DNA from: Candidatus Methylomirabilota bacterium
GTDB lineage: Bacteria > Methylomirabilota > Methylomirabilia > Methylomirabilales > Methylomirabilaceae
Reading direction: 5' to 3'
NCBI GenBank assembly: GCA_016207095.1
Contig: JACQQF010000027.1
Span: forward strand, 1 to 64,000
Length of the DNA stretch: 64,000 bases
Position numbers and translations under genes: made by a program
Shown here: positions 17,118 to 25,242 of the stretch, in pieces
How positions within the stretch are numbered: the first letter of the stretch is position 1
How the letters are laid out: each line of letters starts with the position of its first letter
The notes under the pieces: model-generated
Databases searched by the model: none
What the model saw: only the letters and a program-made list of their open reading frames with translations
Told to the model about the DNA's origin: nothing

Positions 17118-18322
17118 TCAACAGACCGGATACCGCCCCTCAGTAAGCTCAACGCAGAAGTCCGACACGCGCGCCAGCTCCTGGCCGATCACCAGCCGGG
17201 TCTCTCGGCCGATCTTCTCGAACTCCGCCTCCGAAGCGGGAATCAGTTGCGCTGCCACCCAGGGTTGATCGATCGGTCGCCCGATCTGACCGACAAGCCA
17301 GACGTAGATCTCGCGCACCCCCGCTACTCGTTGGTAGATCTGCTCCGCCATCCGGTGCGACAGTACATTATAGATTTTGCCTATGTGGCTGACCGGGTTC
17401 TTCCCGGCGGCCGCCTCCCCGCTGACGGGCCGGTTGAGCGGGATCAACCCGTTCACCCGGTTGCCCCTCCCCACCTGCCCGGAATCGGCATCCTCCGCGG
17501 ATGTCCCAAGAAGCGAGAGATATACCCCACCAAGCCCTCGGCCCGGCCGGTCGAGACCGTTCAGGGTGAGGTGAATGTCGTCGAGGCTTGACGAAGGCGG
17601 CAGGGCCAGACGCAGCGCCTCCACGACCTCCTCCTTCTTCCGGAAATAGGCCGCCTCTGACGCGATAGCCGGGCACAGGAGCGGCATGGCGACCGTCAGG
17701 TTGAGTCCGCGATCCGCGCGCACCCCCATGACCTTCACATCCTCCCCCGTTTCGGGGAACGCCGCCTTGAAGGCAGGAGAGTTGAGATATCGCTCCACCC
17801 AAAGGACCATTTGCTCGGTCTCGCTCAGGGGGGCGTAGCCGACCGCCGCCGACGTATCATTGGCCTCATGGACCTCAGACCCCCGCTGGAAGATGGCCGT
17901 GAGCTCCTCGGATCCCTCCGAGAGGACGATCCGGTAACGAACGTGCGCTCTGCGTCCATATGGCGAAGATGCTTCCGAAGCCATTCCCTGGCCGTCTCGG
18001 CGGCGATCTCTCTGATCGGTATCCTGATCTTTCCCACGCGGAAGCTGGCCCGGTCGCCCACGATCAGCTCCATCGGCCGGAGCACCCGGCCCCCGCCGAA
18101 CCGCCTCCGCACCCGCCCGGCCACCAGGAGCCCTTTGTCGATGTTGTTATGAAGGATCCGGCCGAACCGCCGGTGATACTCGCCGTTGATTGCCTTCGAG
18201 ATCTCCTCCATGACCGCGTCGCAGATCGAGTCGGGATGCCCCAAACCCTTCCGTTCCACGATCTCCACCCGCTGCTCGCCGATGGGCGGGCGCTCCAACC
18301 GTTCCAGCACGACCTCATCCAT
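17118..18322 (-). pseudogene. mat: Archaeal-type methionine adenosyltransferase, frameshifted
   Basis: Makes S-adenosylmethionine from ATP and methionine. The N-terminal ORF contains EIVERKGLGHPDSICDAVME and LHNNIDKGLLVAGRVRRRFGGG; the C-terminal ORF carries ANDTSAAVGYAPLSETE, DVKVMGVR, GTSAEDADSGQVGRGNRVNG and GKNPVSHIGKIYN. Together they cover the roughly 400 aa family typical of archaea and unlike bacterial MetK. The two frames cross at about 17960: HMDAERTF continues as VRYRIVLSEGSEEL only after stepping back one base. As read, the gene cannot make a full protein. Either the organism has another MetK or this is a sequence error. The initiation region has no strong ribosome site. Confidence 0.88.
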
Positions 18323-18334
18323 CGAAGTCCCCCG

Positions 18335-18856
18335 TCAGCGCTCCCATTGCACCCGCAGGAACTTGTCGTTGTGCGACCATCCGTAGGTCACCCTCCCCCC
18401 GCAGGCCTTGCGAAGCTCCCGCCCTATCCGCTGCGCCAGCTTTTCATCCGTCGTGGTGATGTCGAGCTGTCCGCTCTTCTGGCTGAGGCTCATGATCCTC
18501 TGCAGGGGATTCGTCCCCCTGGCCCGCTGCTCTTCGTTCTTGATGATCCGCAGGATCTCCTCCCGATGCTCAGCCAGGAATGGTCCCTTCAGGGTCACCT
18601 GCCCGCTCGGGTAGCCGTCGCGAATCTTTTCACACGCAGGGCAGAACACCTGCCTCGCCGTCCCCGCCTGCACGTGCTTGGCATAGGCCGCCTCGTCCAG
18701 GCGCCATCGCTTGCCTGTCGAGAGGGCGTGGCATCCGGGACAAATCACCATCTTGCCCGGCGCACCTTTCGGCAGGTAGGAATCGGTTTGGGTGTCCACC
18801 TTCTTCTTGAACGATCCCGGGTTGTAGCGCTTCCGTCTTATGATGGGTGTCTTCAT
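18335..18856 (-). CDS. BCAM0308-family zinc-motif protein
   Basis: 173 aa. Two Cys pairs, CPGCH near residue 39 and CPACEKIRDGYPSG near 72, look like a treble-clef or rubredoxin-like zinc site. After these come LKGPFLAEHREEILRIIKNEE and a basic C-terminal domain (ITTTDEKLAQRIGRELRKACGG). I recognise this layout as the BCAM0308 family, named after a gene of the Burkholderia low-oxygen-activated island; its function is unknown, and the NMD3-like zinc motif suggests RNA or ribosome contact. It is 12 bp upstream of the MAT gene, hence probably cotranscribed. The family call is from memory of the sequence pattern. Confidence 0.75.
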   Translation of the reverse strand: MKTPIIRRKRYNPGSFKKKVDTQTDSYLPKGAPGKMVICPGCHALSTGKRWRLDEAAYAKHVQAGTARQVFCPACEKIRDGYPSGQVTLKGPFLAEHREEILRIIKNEEQRARGTNPLQRIMSLSQKSGQLDITTTDEKLAQRIGRELRKACGGRVTYGWSHNDKFLRVQWER

Positions 18857-18924
18857 TCTTCAACCTTCCGGAGGGAGGCTCCCTCCTCCCCCCCGGTATG
18901 TAGCGTTCCCTCAGGGACCACGCC

Positions 18925-19488
18925 TCAAAATGAGATTGGTTCCGGCTCCTCCTCGAGATCGCGGATCAGGATCACCAGGTCCTGAGGCCGGCCCGCTCGG
19001 TCCTTGACGTGACGGTACAGGACGGCCGCCCGCTCGAAGCCAAGATGACGGAAGGCAGCCAGTGCGGCCTGTTGACCGCCGGTCAGCTCCACGACCAACC
19101 GTTCCAGCTTGAGGCCCTTGCCGATCTCGAGCAGCTCCTTGACCAGCAAGCTGCCAAGCCCTTTCTGCCGATACCGCGAATCGATCACCAGCCGCACCTT
19201 TCCCAAGTGGCGGGTCCAGCCCAACCTCCGCCGATGCAGCGTCGCGTCCCCGACCACCCGCCCATCGACCAGTGCCAGGAGCGGCAAGACCCGTTCGTAG
19301 TCCAGCTCGTCCACCCAAGACTGAATGGTCGCCGGTTTCGAGACATCATCCCTCAGGAAGAGGCGGTCTTCCTTCGGGACCCTTTGGAAGAACTCGTAGA
19401 GGGCATGCTGGTCCTTTTTCACCATCAGCCTCAGCGACACCTGAGTGCCATCGCGGAGTTTCGCGCGCTTGGGGTACCGTTTGATCAT
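18925..19488 (-). CDS. GNAT-family N-acetyltransferase (paralogue 3)
   Basis: 187 aa. Same N-terminal signature (LRLMVKKDQHALYEFFQRVPKEDRLFLRDDV) and acetyl-CoA loop (VRLVIDSRYRQKGLGSLLVKELL) as the three other copies in this window. Start is set at MIKRYPKRAKL because GAGGAGGGTCGTT lies just upstream; the tracked ORF begins 24 codons earlier inside the preceding gene. It follows paralogue 4 by 31 bp, so the two are an adjacent pair and probably cotranscribed with the UspA-led operon above. Substrate unknown. Confidence 0.87.
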   Translation of the reverse strand: MIKRYPKRAKLRDGTQVSLRLMVKKDQHALYEFFQRVPKEDRLFLRDDVSKPATIQSWVDELDYERVLPLLALVDGRVVGDATLHRRRLGWTRHLGKVRLVIDSRYRQKGLGSLLVKELLEIGKGLKLERLVVELTGGQQAALAAFRHLGFERAAVLYRHVKDRAGRPQDLVILIRDLEEEPEPISF

Positions 19489-19519
19489 AACGACCCTCCT
19501 CGTCAATCTTCCATCAGCA

Positions 19520-20104
19520 TTAGAAGTAGTACCAGTCAGGGAGAAGCGCGGTGGACACATCCAAGACCATCACGACCAAGTCCTGATACCTGCCGCCCTG
19601 GTCCTTCACGATCCCCGGCAGGACCGCCACCTGCTCAAAGTTAAACCGCCGAAACGCCCGGATCGCCGCCGTCTCCTCCGCGACTATTTCGGCGACCAGC
19701 TTTTCCAGCCCCGCGTCGGCCGCGATAAGGATCAACTCTTCCAGCATGTGGCTCCCGAGGCCCTTGCGCCGGTAGGCCGGATCGATGACAAGTCGCACCT
19801 CGCCCACGTGCTTCAGCCAGCCGCTGCTCCGGCGATGCAGGGTCGCGTCCCCGACAATCTTCCCGTTGACTTCGGCCAGCAGGGGAAGCACCCGCCCGTA
19901 GTTGATATCCTTGAGCCAGGAATCGATCACCTCTCGCTTCGACACGTCGTGCTTCAGGAACTTTCGATCCTCCTCCTGGATTCGCGCGAAGAATTCATGA
20001 AGCCCCTCCCGGTCGTTGTGGGTCATCGTCTTCAATACCACCTTGGTCCCGTCCTTGAGCACAGTGGTCTTTGGGTACTGATCCTCGATTCGCTTCTCGC
20101 TCAT
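19520..20104 (-). CDS. GNAT-family N-acetyltransferase (paralogue 4)
   Basis: 194 aa. Layout MTHNDREGLHEFFARIQEEDRKFLKHDV, then VRLVIDPAYRRKGLGSHMLEELI, then ETAAIRAFRRFNFEQVAVLPG. The C-terminal segment DVSTALLPDWYYF is close to the end of paralogue 2 (DISTANQPETCFY), so these two may be closest relatives. The GGAGGGAAC before the ATG supports the start. It lies 19 bp downstream of a short CBS-ACT gene. The function is inferred only from the fold. Confidence 0.87.
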   Translation of the reverse strand: MSEKRIEDQYPKTTVLKDGTKVVLKTMTHNDREGLHEFFARIQEEDRKFLKHDVSKREVIDSWLKDINYGRVLPLLAEVNGKIVGDATLHRRSSGWLKHVGEVRLVIDPAYRRKGLGSHMLEELILIAADAGLEKLVAEIVAEETAAIRAFRRFNFEQVAVLPGIVKDQGGRYQDLVVMVLDVSTALLPDWYYF

Positions 20105-20123
20105 GTTCCCTCCTTGTTCGCAG

Positions 20124-20546
20124 CTACACGGCGGCGGAGAGGACGGGGTATCCGGCCTTCTCGATCGCCTTCACGGTCTCTTCAGGGTCATCGGTCTCAA
20201 TCCTAACGATCAGGACCTTGCGTTCCTCTCCTCTGTACGTTGCCCCGGCGGTCATAATGCTCGCAATGTCACCCGCCCGCTCCCTCACGATATCGCCTAT
20301 GGCGTACAGAGCGGCTGGGGTATCCTCCACCACAATCTCCACCCGCGAGACCGAGAGGTTCGTGGCAGGTGACGGCGAGACGCGCTTCAGATCGCGATCG
20401 GTCAGGATCCCCACCAGCCTTCCGCCCCTCACGACCGGGAGGTGCCGGATCTTGTGCTGGCGCAACAGCCGCGAGGCCTCCAGAATGCCGGTCTCCGGGC
20501 TGATCGTAATCGGATCGCGCTTCATCCGGTTCTCTACTAACATCAT
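20124..20546 (-). CDS. Shortened CBS-ACT protein (one CBS motif)
   Basis: 140 aa. One CBS motif (residues 5-55, IRHLPVVRGGRLVGILTDRDLKRVSPSP) leads directly into an ACT-like domain (VSRVEIVVEDTPAALYAIGDIV). Compared with the 214 aa CBS-ACT protein at 16.4 kb, the second CBS motif is missing and the join is clean, as if deleted in frame. A single CBS cannot make a Bateman pair alone, so it would need to dimerise. Good AAGGAG before ATG; the start overlaps the stop of the upstream gene (ATGATG). Confidence 0.82.
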   Translation of the reverse strand: MMLVENRMKRDPITISPETGILEASRLLRQHKIRHLPVVRGGRLVGILTDRDLKRVSPSPATNLSVSRVEIVVEDTPAALYAIGDIVRERAGDIASIMTAGATYRGEERKVLIVRIETDDPEETVKAIEKAGYPVLSAAV

Positions 20547-20818
20547 GCCTCTCCTTCTTCCAGATCTCGCTCGGCCGCCTGCCGCTCACAATGTCTCAGG
20601 TACAGCTCGCAACAGGCATGCTCGGCCGTCGTACATAGCTCGCGAAACTCCTCGACGGTTACGACCCTCAGTCCCCCCTTACGTGAGGCCAAGCAGTAAC
20701 CCTCGATCGTATACCGGGGAATCTGCTTGGCCCGCTGTAGATACGGGCACGACGGACTTTGCCTGTCCACCCCGCCCTCGACAGACGGCGCCTCCGGGTT
20801 CCAGAGTGTTTTCATCAC
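20543..20818 (-). CDS. Small cysteine-rich protein of unknown function
   Basis: 91 aa. Six cysteines: SCPYL, GYCLA, LCTTAEHACCELYLRHC. The clustered C-terminal cysteines could bind zinc or iron-sulfur, or form a redox site. I do not recognise the family. It overlaps its neighbours on both sides by 4 bp (the CysC-like gene upstream and CBS-ACT gene downstream), so it is translationally coupled in the stress operon. It has no signal peptide and no membrane segment, so it is probably cytosolic. Confidence 0.6.
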   Translation of the reverse strand: MMKTLWNPEAPSVEGGVDRQSPSCPYLQRAKQIPRYTIEGYCLASRKGGLRVVTVEEFRELCTTAEHACCELYLRHCERQAAERDLEEGEA

Positions 20819-21426
20819 CTTTCCTTCCCAGGCCGATAGCCTCGCCGATCCACGCCCAGAGATATTTCCACCTGCCCACTCGGAAATACTCCAAGAAACC
20901 TCACCAGCCGTTCCACGGCCTCCGCGACAGTAAGTTGCTCGGTATCAAGCACGAGCTCGGGATGGAGGGGCGGCTCGTACGTCTCATCGACGCCCGGGAC
21001 GGTCGATCCTTCCCGACCCGCCTGCCCGTAGACATCCTGTGGGGCGAAGCTCCCGCGCCGGTCCCTCGCCCGCTCCCGGCACTTGGCCAACGAGGCGCGC
21101 AGGTGGATCTCCGCGAAATGGGGGATCATGGCGCGGGCCAAGTCACGGAATCGCCGCCTGTGGCCGGTCGCATCGATGATCACCCTGACGCCCTCCTCAT
21201 AGAGCAGCAATGCCATATAGGCCAGGGCGCGGTACACCACCTCGCGTTCCTCCGAGGTATAGCGCGGCGAGGGCGTCACAACCCTCCGTATCTCGTCGAG
21301 CTCCAACACCCGCACCCTGACGCCGATCGCCATCAGGCGAGCAGCGGCCTCACGTGCCACGCTGCTCTTGCCGCTACCCGGAAGTCCTGTGAGCCAGGCG
21401 ACCCATACCATGACGACATCATTCAT
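20815..21426 (-). CDS. Adenylylsulfate-kinase-like P-loop kinase (CysC family)
   Basis: 203 aa. Walker A is GLPGSGKSS at residues 13-21; the region GRVRVLELDEIRR resembles the APS-kinase D-G-D-x-x-R block with a changed ending. VIIDATGHRRRFRDLARAMI and VPGVDETYEPPLHPELVLDT fit the CysC family. There are no sulfate-assimilation genes beside it; instead it is coupled by 4 bp to an APH-fold kinase. Some CysC paralogues phosphorylate other small molecules, so APS as substrate is unproven. Confidence 0.78.
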   Translation of the reverse strand: MNDVVMVWVAWLTGLPGSGKSSVAREAAARLMAIGVRVRVLELDEIRRVVTPSPRYTSEEREVVYRALAYMALLLYEEGVRVIIDATGHRRRFRDLARAMIPHFAEIHLRASLAKCRERARDRRGSFAPQDVYGQAGREGSTVPGVDETYEPPLHPELVLDTEQLTVAEAVERLVRFLGVFPSGQVEISLGVDRRGYRPGKER

Positions 21427-22535
21427 GCCAGATAGCGATTGAGATCCCTGTAGTCAAACTGCTCGACTCGGAGCATCGCCTGCACGAATCGAAAGAGCTT
21501 CAGCCGCACCTCTTCCGAGAGGTTGGGATACCAAACCGGGCTGGCAATGACCAGGGCGCGGAAGACATAAAACGGGGGGATCACCTGGTTCAGCTCCTGA
21601 TCCTGGGTCCGATCAAGGTAGTCGCCGTAGAATCGATCGTACAGCTCCGTGAACGGCGCCTCCATTTTGCCGCGCCGCAGCAGCGAGAAGAAGATATAGT
21701 TGATGCTGAGGGCCGCGACATCATCGGCCGGCTCCCCCCATTCTCCCCGGCTCCTATCGAGCAACGTGAAGTCGGTCCCCTCCCGGAAGAGGATGTTCCA
21801 GGGGTGAAAGTCGCCGTGGACGATGCTGAGGCGCTTCACCTTCTCCTTCAGGTGATGCCGCCAGGCGAGACAGCCGGCCTCGACGACGTACTGTTGCTTG
21901 GCCGGGAGCAACGGGTAATCTGCCGGGTAGCCATCCAGGATCCCCATGATCCCTTCTCCGTGGCCGAGCAGATCGCGAGTCCGTCGGAAGTAGAGCTGCA
22001 CGTCGTGACCTTTCCGCGCATGGATCTTCGCCAGATAGGCCGACAGCGCGCCGGTCCGATCGAGGTCCAGAGATGTCGTCGTTCCCTTGCGGCGGATCCG
22101 TTGAAGATCCGCGCAGTACGACGCGCCCTCCACCTTTTCCATCAGGAGGAAGAACTCCTCGGCGCCCCCGGCCGATCGCAACTCACCCTCCCGCGTGATG
22201 AAGCCGACGTCGAGGCTCTTGACGTGGCGTGGCAGTCTCCCGTAAGCGTCATGCGCCCAAATCAGCGCCCCTGCCCGGTCGGCGAAGTGATCGTGGCCGA
22301 AGCCGGACCCGACCCGCATGGTGGAAAGGACGTAGGACCGCGGAACGCCGTCGAGGAGAAGGTCAATCTGGATCGGCCGCCCGTAGCCAAACGCCTTGGG
22401 GTCGCCGGTCCCTCGCGCCCCAGACTCCCTCGGATCGGCCGTCGGTCCATCGATCCCCAGCGGCCGAAGCGCCCGCACCTCAACGGAGCCGGCGAGGGCG
22501 GCCTCGAGGTACCAGGTCAGTGCATCGCGGCGCAT
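21423..22535 (-). CDS. Aminoglycoside phosphotransferase-fold kinase
   Basis: 370 aa from MRRDALTWYL, preceded by GAGAGGGACAACG; the tracked ORF starts 25 codons earlier inside the UspA gene. Kinase-like motifs: catalytic loop IVHGDFHPWNIL (HGD-x-H-x2-N) and metal site TLLDRSRGEWGEPADDVA, where the usual ID is LD followed by R. The N-terminal lobe (VRALRPLG ... LSTMRVGSGFGHDHF) is less standard. It may phosphorylate a small hydroxylated metabolite; antibiotic resistance is not implied. It lies between uspA and the CysC-like gene in one operon. Confidence 0.82.
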   Translation of the reverse strand: MRRDALTWYLEAALAGSVEVRALRPLGIDGPTADPRESGARGTGDPKAFGYGRPIQIDLLLDGVPRSYVLSTMRVGSGFGHDHFADRAGALIWAHDAYGRLPRHVKSLDVGFITREGELRSAGGAEEFFLLMEKVEGASYCADLQRIRRKGTTTSLDLDRTGALSAYLAKIHARKGHDVQLYFRRTRDLLGHGEGIMGILDGYPADYPLLPAKQQYVVEAGCLAWRHHLKEKVKRLSIVHGDFHPWNILFREGTDFTLLDRSRGEWGEPADDVAALSINYIFFSLLRRGKMEAPFTELYDRFYGDYLDRTQDQELNQVIPPFYVFRALVIASPVWYPNLSEEVRLKLFRFVQAMLRVEQFDYRDLNRYLA

Positions 22536-22546
22536 CGTTGTCCCTC

Positions 22547-23005
22547 TCACCTCTTCTTCTTCGGCTTGACACCCTTGCCTTGGGGTGGCTTCACGGTCAA
22601 GACCGGGCAAGGGGCGTAGCGAACCACCCGTTCCGCAACGCTGCCAAGAAAGGCATGAGCTAAGCCGGTCCGCCCGTGGGTCCCCATCACGATCAGATCG
22701 ATCTTCTCCTTCTCCGCAAGCTTCGTAATCTCCTGGTACTCCGCGCCGACCCGCACCTCGGGGTGGAAGCTCACCTGTGTCTCGGCTGTTTTTTGCATCA
22801 GCTTTTTCAGGTTCCTCTCAGCCCGCTTGACCAGCCCATCAAGGACCCGCCCGATATCGAACTCAGGCATCTGCGGGGGAAAGTAGACCACATGCAAGAG
22901 GTAGAGCTCTGATCCAAAGTCGCGTGCGAAGGCCAGCGCATACAGGAAGGCATACTCGGAATTCTCCGAAAAGTCCGTGGGAAACAGAATCCGTTTCATC
23001 TCCAT
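22547..23005 (-). CDS. Universal stress protein UspA
   Basis: 152 aa single-domain Usp. KRILFPTDFSENSEYAF opens the fold; DLIVMGTHGRTGLAHAFLGSVAERVVRYAPCPVLTVKPP holds the G-x2-G-x9-G-S/T ATP-binding motif, so it is probably the nucleotide-binding type. ATG follows GGGAGGGGAGC. It leads a run of minus-strand genes (APH-like, CysC-like, Cys-rich, CBS-ACT, two GNATs) with very short gaps. The upstream region has a sigma54-like core and two palindromes at the same spacing as at three other operons here. Confidence 0.93.
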   Translation of the reverse strand: MEMKRILFPTDFSENSEYAFLYALAFARDFGSELYLLHVVYFPPQMPEFDIGRVLDGLVKRAERNLKKLMQKTAETQVSFHPEVRVGAEYQEITKLAEKEKIDLIVMGTHGRTGLAHAFLGSVAERVVRYAPCPVLTVKPPQGKGVKPKKKR

Positions 23006-23140
23006 GCTCCCCTCCCATTCTCGCCCCAGTAGATGCTACCAGTGGACCTCGACAAGCAGGCCTCTGACGCAGTGGGCGTTCACGAAATCATTCTTGCCTC
23101 TCGGAGTTCTGCACACAGTGCGTTTTCATAATCAGTGTAG

Positions 23141-23156
23141 AGCAAGATCAATACCA
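23141..23156 (-). promoter_or_regulatory. Sigma54-like promoter for the uspA operon
   Basis: Reads TGGTATTGATCTTGCT on the minus strand. GG and GC are 10 nt apart and TTGC is perfect; the -24 box is TGGTA instead of TGGCA, so it is the weakest of the four cores. Its reality is supported mostly by the two palindromes at the conserved distance. The leader would be about 125 nt. Confidence 0.6.
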
Positions 23157-23267
23157 GATCAACCTACATCGCCCAAGAATCTCACGCCAAGAACCTATTG
23201 ATTCTAAAGGACATATCCCCGTCTATTTCAGCTGGTTCAGGATGCGGCCGTTCGAACGCAAGGTAGG

Positions 23268-23285
23268 TGGGGCGTCGATGCCACA
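23268..23285. promoter_or_regulatory. Upstream activator palindrome, proximal, uspA
   Basis: TGGGGCG-TCGA-TGCCACA, 12 of 14 arm positions match TGGGGCA/TGCCCCA. Its near edge is 112 bp upstream of the sigma54-like core. Confidence 0.65.
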
Positions 23286-23337
23286 CCTGCAATAGGAAAG
23301 AACTCTTAATTGCTTGAAATTGGGGATTTGACACCGA

Positions 23338-23354
23338 TGGAGCAGCATGCCCCA
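23338..23354. promoter_or_regulatory. Upstream activator palindrome, distal, uspA
   Basis: TGGAGCA-GCA-TGCCCCA (three-base spacer), 13 of 14 arm positions. It starts exactly 70 bp from the proximal site. The rest of the 23006-23488 gap holds no convincing gene. Confidence 0.65.
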
Positions 23355-23488
23355 TACCGCGAAACAATGTCTCGATTTATTTCACGGGTGGGAGGGGTGA
23401 TCCTGCACGGCATTTTGAGTTTCAGGATTCGCTGTCGTGACACGAGCGTCACCTCGGGGATGATGGGGGATGGAGGCGGCCTTCTCGA

Positions 23489-24589
23489 TTACAGGGAGCG
23501 CTCCGAGCCGGCCGGAGGCTCTGGGGCGTAGGCGCAGAGCGGATCACTTCCCATGGGGTCGCCCGTCGCGGCGAAAGCGCGGGCCCGTGATCCCCCACAA
23601 ATTCCGTGGAACTCGCAGCGGCCGCACTTGCCGGTGTACCCCTCCACGGCCCTGAGACGGGTGAACAGATCGGAGTGGCGGTAGATCGCCACCGGCGTCT
23701 GTTGGCGCACGTTCCCGGCCGAGACAGGCAGGAACCCGGAGGGATAGACATCCCCGGTGTGCGAAATGAACATGATGCCGTTTCCGTCTCGGATGCCGAA
23801 GCCTCTCCCGATGGCGGTGCGCCGGATGGCGGCCTCGTCAAACCCTTCCGCCCGCATTCGAACGGACGCCACGCGGCGAAAGTGAGGGGCCTCCGTCGCC
23901 TTGATGGCGAACGGGGCAGTCTTGGAGAGGTCGTACAGCCAGTGGTGGAGCACCTCGCACTGGCTGGGCCGGATCTCCCGAAGATCTCGGCCACGCCCCG
24001 TGCCGATCAGATAGAAGAGACTCCACCGCATGATCCCCAGACCCAGGAGGAGCCCGTAGACTTCCGGCAGGCCCGCCACTGTCTCGGCGGTAACCAGGGT
24101 GTTGATCTGAAGAGGAATCCTCGCTTCCCTGATGTAACCTTCCGCCTGCATGGTGGACATGAAGCAGCCCTCCACCCCGCGGAACCGATCGTGGATCTCG
24201 GCCGTAGCACCGTCGATGCTGAGAGACATGCTCTGGACCCCGCTCGCTTTTAAGGAACGGACCGCATCCTCGGTGAGCAACCGGGTTCCGCTGGGAGCGA
24301 CCGAGACCGGGATCCCCAGGCCCACCCCATGCCCCACGAGCTCGAAGAAATCCGGTCGCTTCAGCGGGTCACCCCCTGTCATCACCAGTTGCGGGGGCGG
24401 GTTGCCGAACGCCCGGATCTCTTTGAGGAGGGCCTTCGCTTCACCTGTGCTCAGTTCCCGCGGGTCTCTTCGCTCGATCGCTTCGGCCCGGCAGTGCTTG
24501 CAGGCAAGATCGCAGGCCCGCGTGAGCTCCCAGTAGACAAGCCGGGGAGCATCGGAGAAGACGAGCCTGTCAGGTCCGACTGCATCCAT
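23489..24589 (-). CDS. Radical SAM/SPASM protein (AhbD/NirJ-like)
   Basis: About 366 aa. CDLACKHCRAEA near residue 25 is the radical-SAM CxxxCxxC cluster; MTGGDPLKRPDF is the GGE-like motif. The C-terminal part has SHTGDVYPSGFLPVSAGNVR and CGRCEFHGICGGSRARA, a SPASM-type auxiliary cluster with a last Cys in DPLCAY. The layout is like TIGR04053-type and heme-modifying (AhbD, NirJ) proteins; a role in heme d1 or peptide modification cannot be decided. The ATG giving MDAVGPD has GGAA upstream; the tracked start four codons earlier is TTG. No partner peptide gene is visible nearby. Confidence 0.85.
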   Translation of the reverse strand: MDAVGPDRLVFSDAPRLVYWELTRACDLACKHCRAEAIERRDPRELSTGEAKALLKEIRAFGNPPPQLVMTGGDPLKRPDFFELVGHGVGLGIPVSVAPSGTRLLTEDAVRSLKASGVQSMSLSIDGATAEIHDRFRGVEGCFMSTMQAEGYIREARIPLQINTLVTAETVAGLPEVYGLLLGLGIMRWSLFYLIGTGRGRDLREIRPSQCEVLHHWLYDLSKTAPFAIKATEAPHFRRVASVRMRAEGFDEAAIRRTAIGRGFGIRDGNGIMFISHTGDVYPSGFLPVSAGNVRQQTPVAIYRHSDLFTRLRAVEGYTGKCGRCEFHGICGGSRARAFAATGDPMGSDPLCAYAPEPPAGSERSL

Positions 24590-24639
24590 GTCAGATTCCA
24601 ATGTAGGTTGTATGGAGAATCAGCGAATTCGCCACTTCG

Positions 24640-25119
24640 TTAAGGCGAGCCGCTCACTCTGAATCCGCTCATGGCGTCGGAAAGCCAGCACTTGCCGACC
24701 TCCTGCGCCTCTTCTCGCCCAGCCTCGAGCGAGGCTCGCAGCACGTCTCCCTCAGTGAGAATGCCAACCAGACGTTCCCCATCCACGACCGGCAGCCCCC
24801 CGATCTTGTGGGCCAAGAGGAGCGCGGCCGCAGCCTCAATCGAGCTCTCCGGCGTCACGCTGATCACTTTTCTGGTCATCACGGCCTGAACCTGCAATGT
24901 ATCGAACAGGCAGGAGAGCTCGTCTGCCTCAAGGCTTCCGGCATGCGCGGGAAGGGCGCGACGGATGTCCCGATCGGTGATGATCCCGACCAGTTTTCCA
25001 TCGCTCACCACCGGGAGATGCCGGACTCTCTTCTTGTCGAGGATGTGCTTGGCCAGGCTCACCCCCTCTTTGGGGCTGATAGTGATGACGTCTCTGCTCA
25101 TTCTATCTTCAACCTTCAC
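24640..25119 (-). CDS. CBS-pair domain protein
   Basis: 159 aa consisting of two CBS motifs (VRHLPVVSDGKLVGIITDRDIRRALP and IGGLPVVDGERLVGILTEGDVLRASLE) with no other domain. I start at GTG (VKVEDRMSRDV), because GGGAGGAGCAGCC is just upstream and nine codons in the tracked ORF are unsupported. Its first 34 residues closely match the N-terminus of the HD-GYP gene at 25.3 kb, showing duplication. It lies 50 bp upstream of the radical SAM gene. Confidence 0.88.
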   Translation of the reverse strand: MKVEDRMSRDVITISPKEGVSLAKHILDKKRVRHLPVVSDGKLVGIITDRDIRRALPAHAGSLEADELSCLFDTLQVQAVMTRKVISVTPESSIEAAAALLLAHKIGGLPVVDGERLVGILTEGDVLRASLEAGREEAQEVGKCWLSDAMSGFRVSGSP

Positions 25120-25242
25120 GGCTGCTCCTCCCGTCCAGTAGACCACGAGCCGGGCGCTCGCTACCTAGACAGGCCTTCGCTTCCCACGCTCAGTCGTCAT
25201 GGCGTGAGATAGACCATGCGGTTTCGGCGGTCAATCCGTTCT

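Noticed and set aside
12720-18322. Programmed -1 frameshifting in uspA or mat
   Set aside because: No consistent slippery X-XXY-YYZ heptamer with a downstream pseudoknot at either place; the shift in mat lies at a non-repetitive site.
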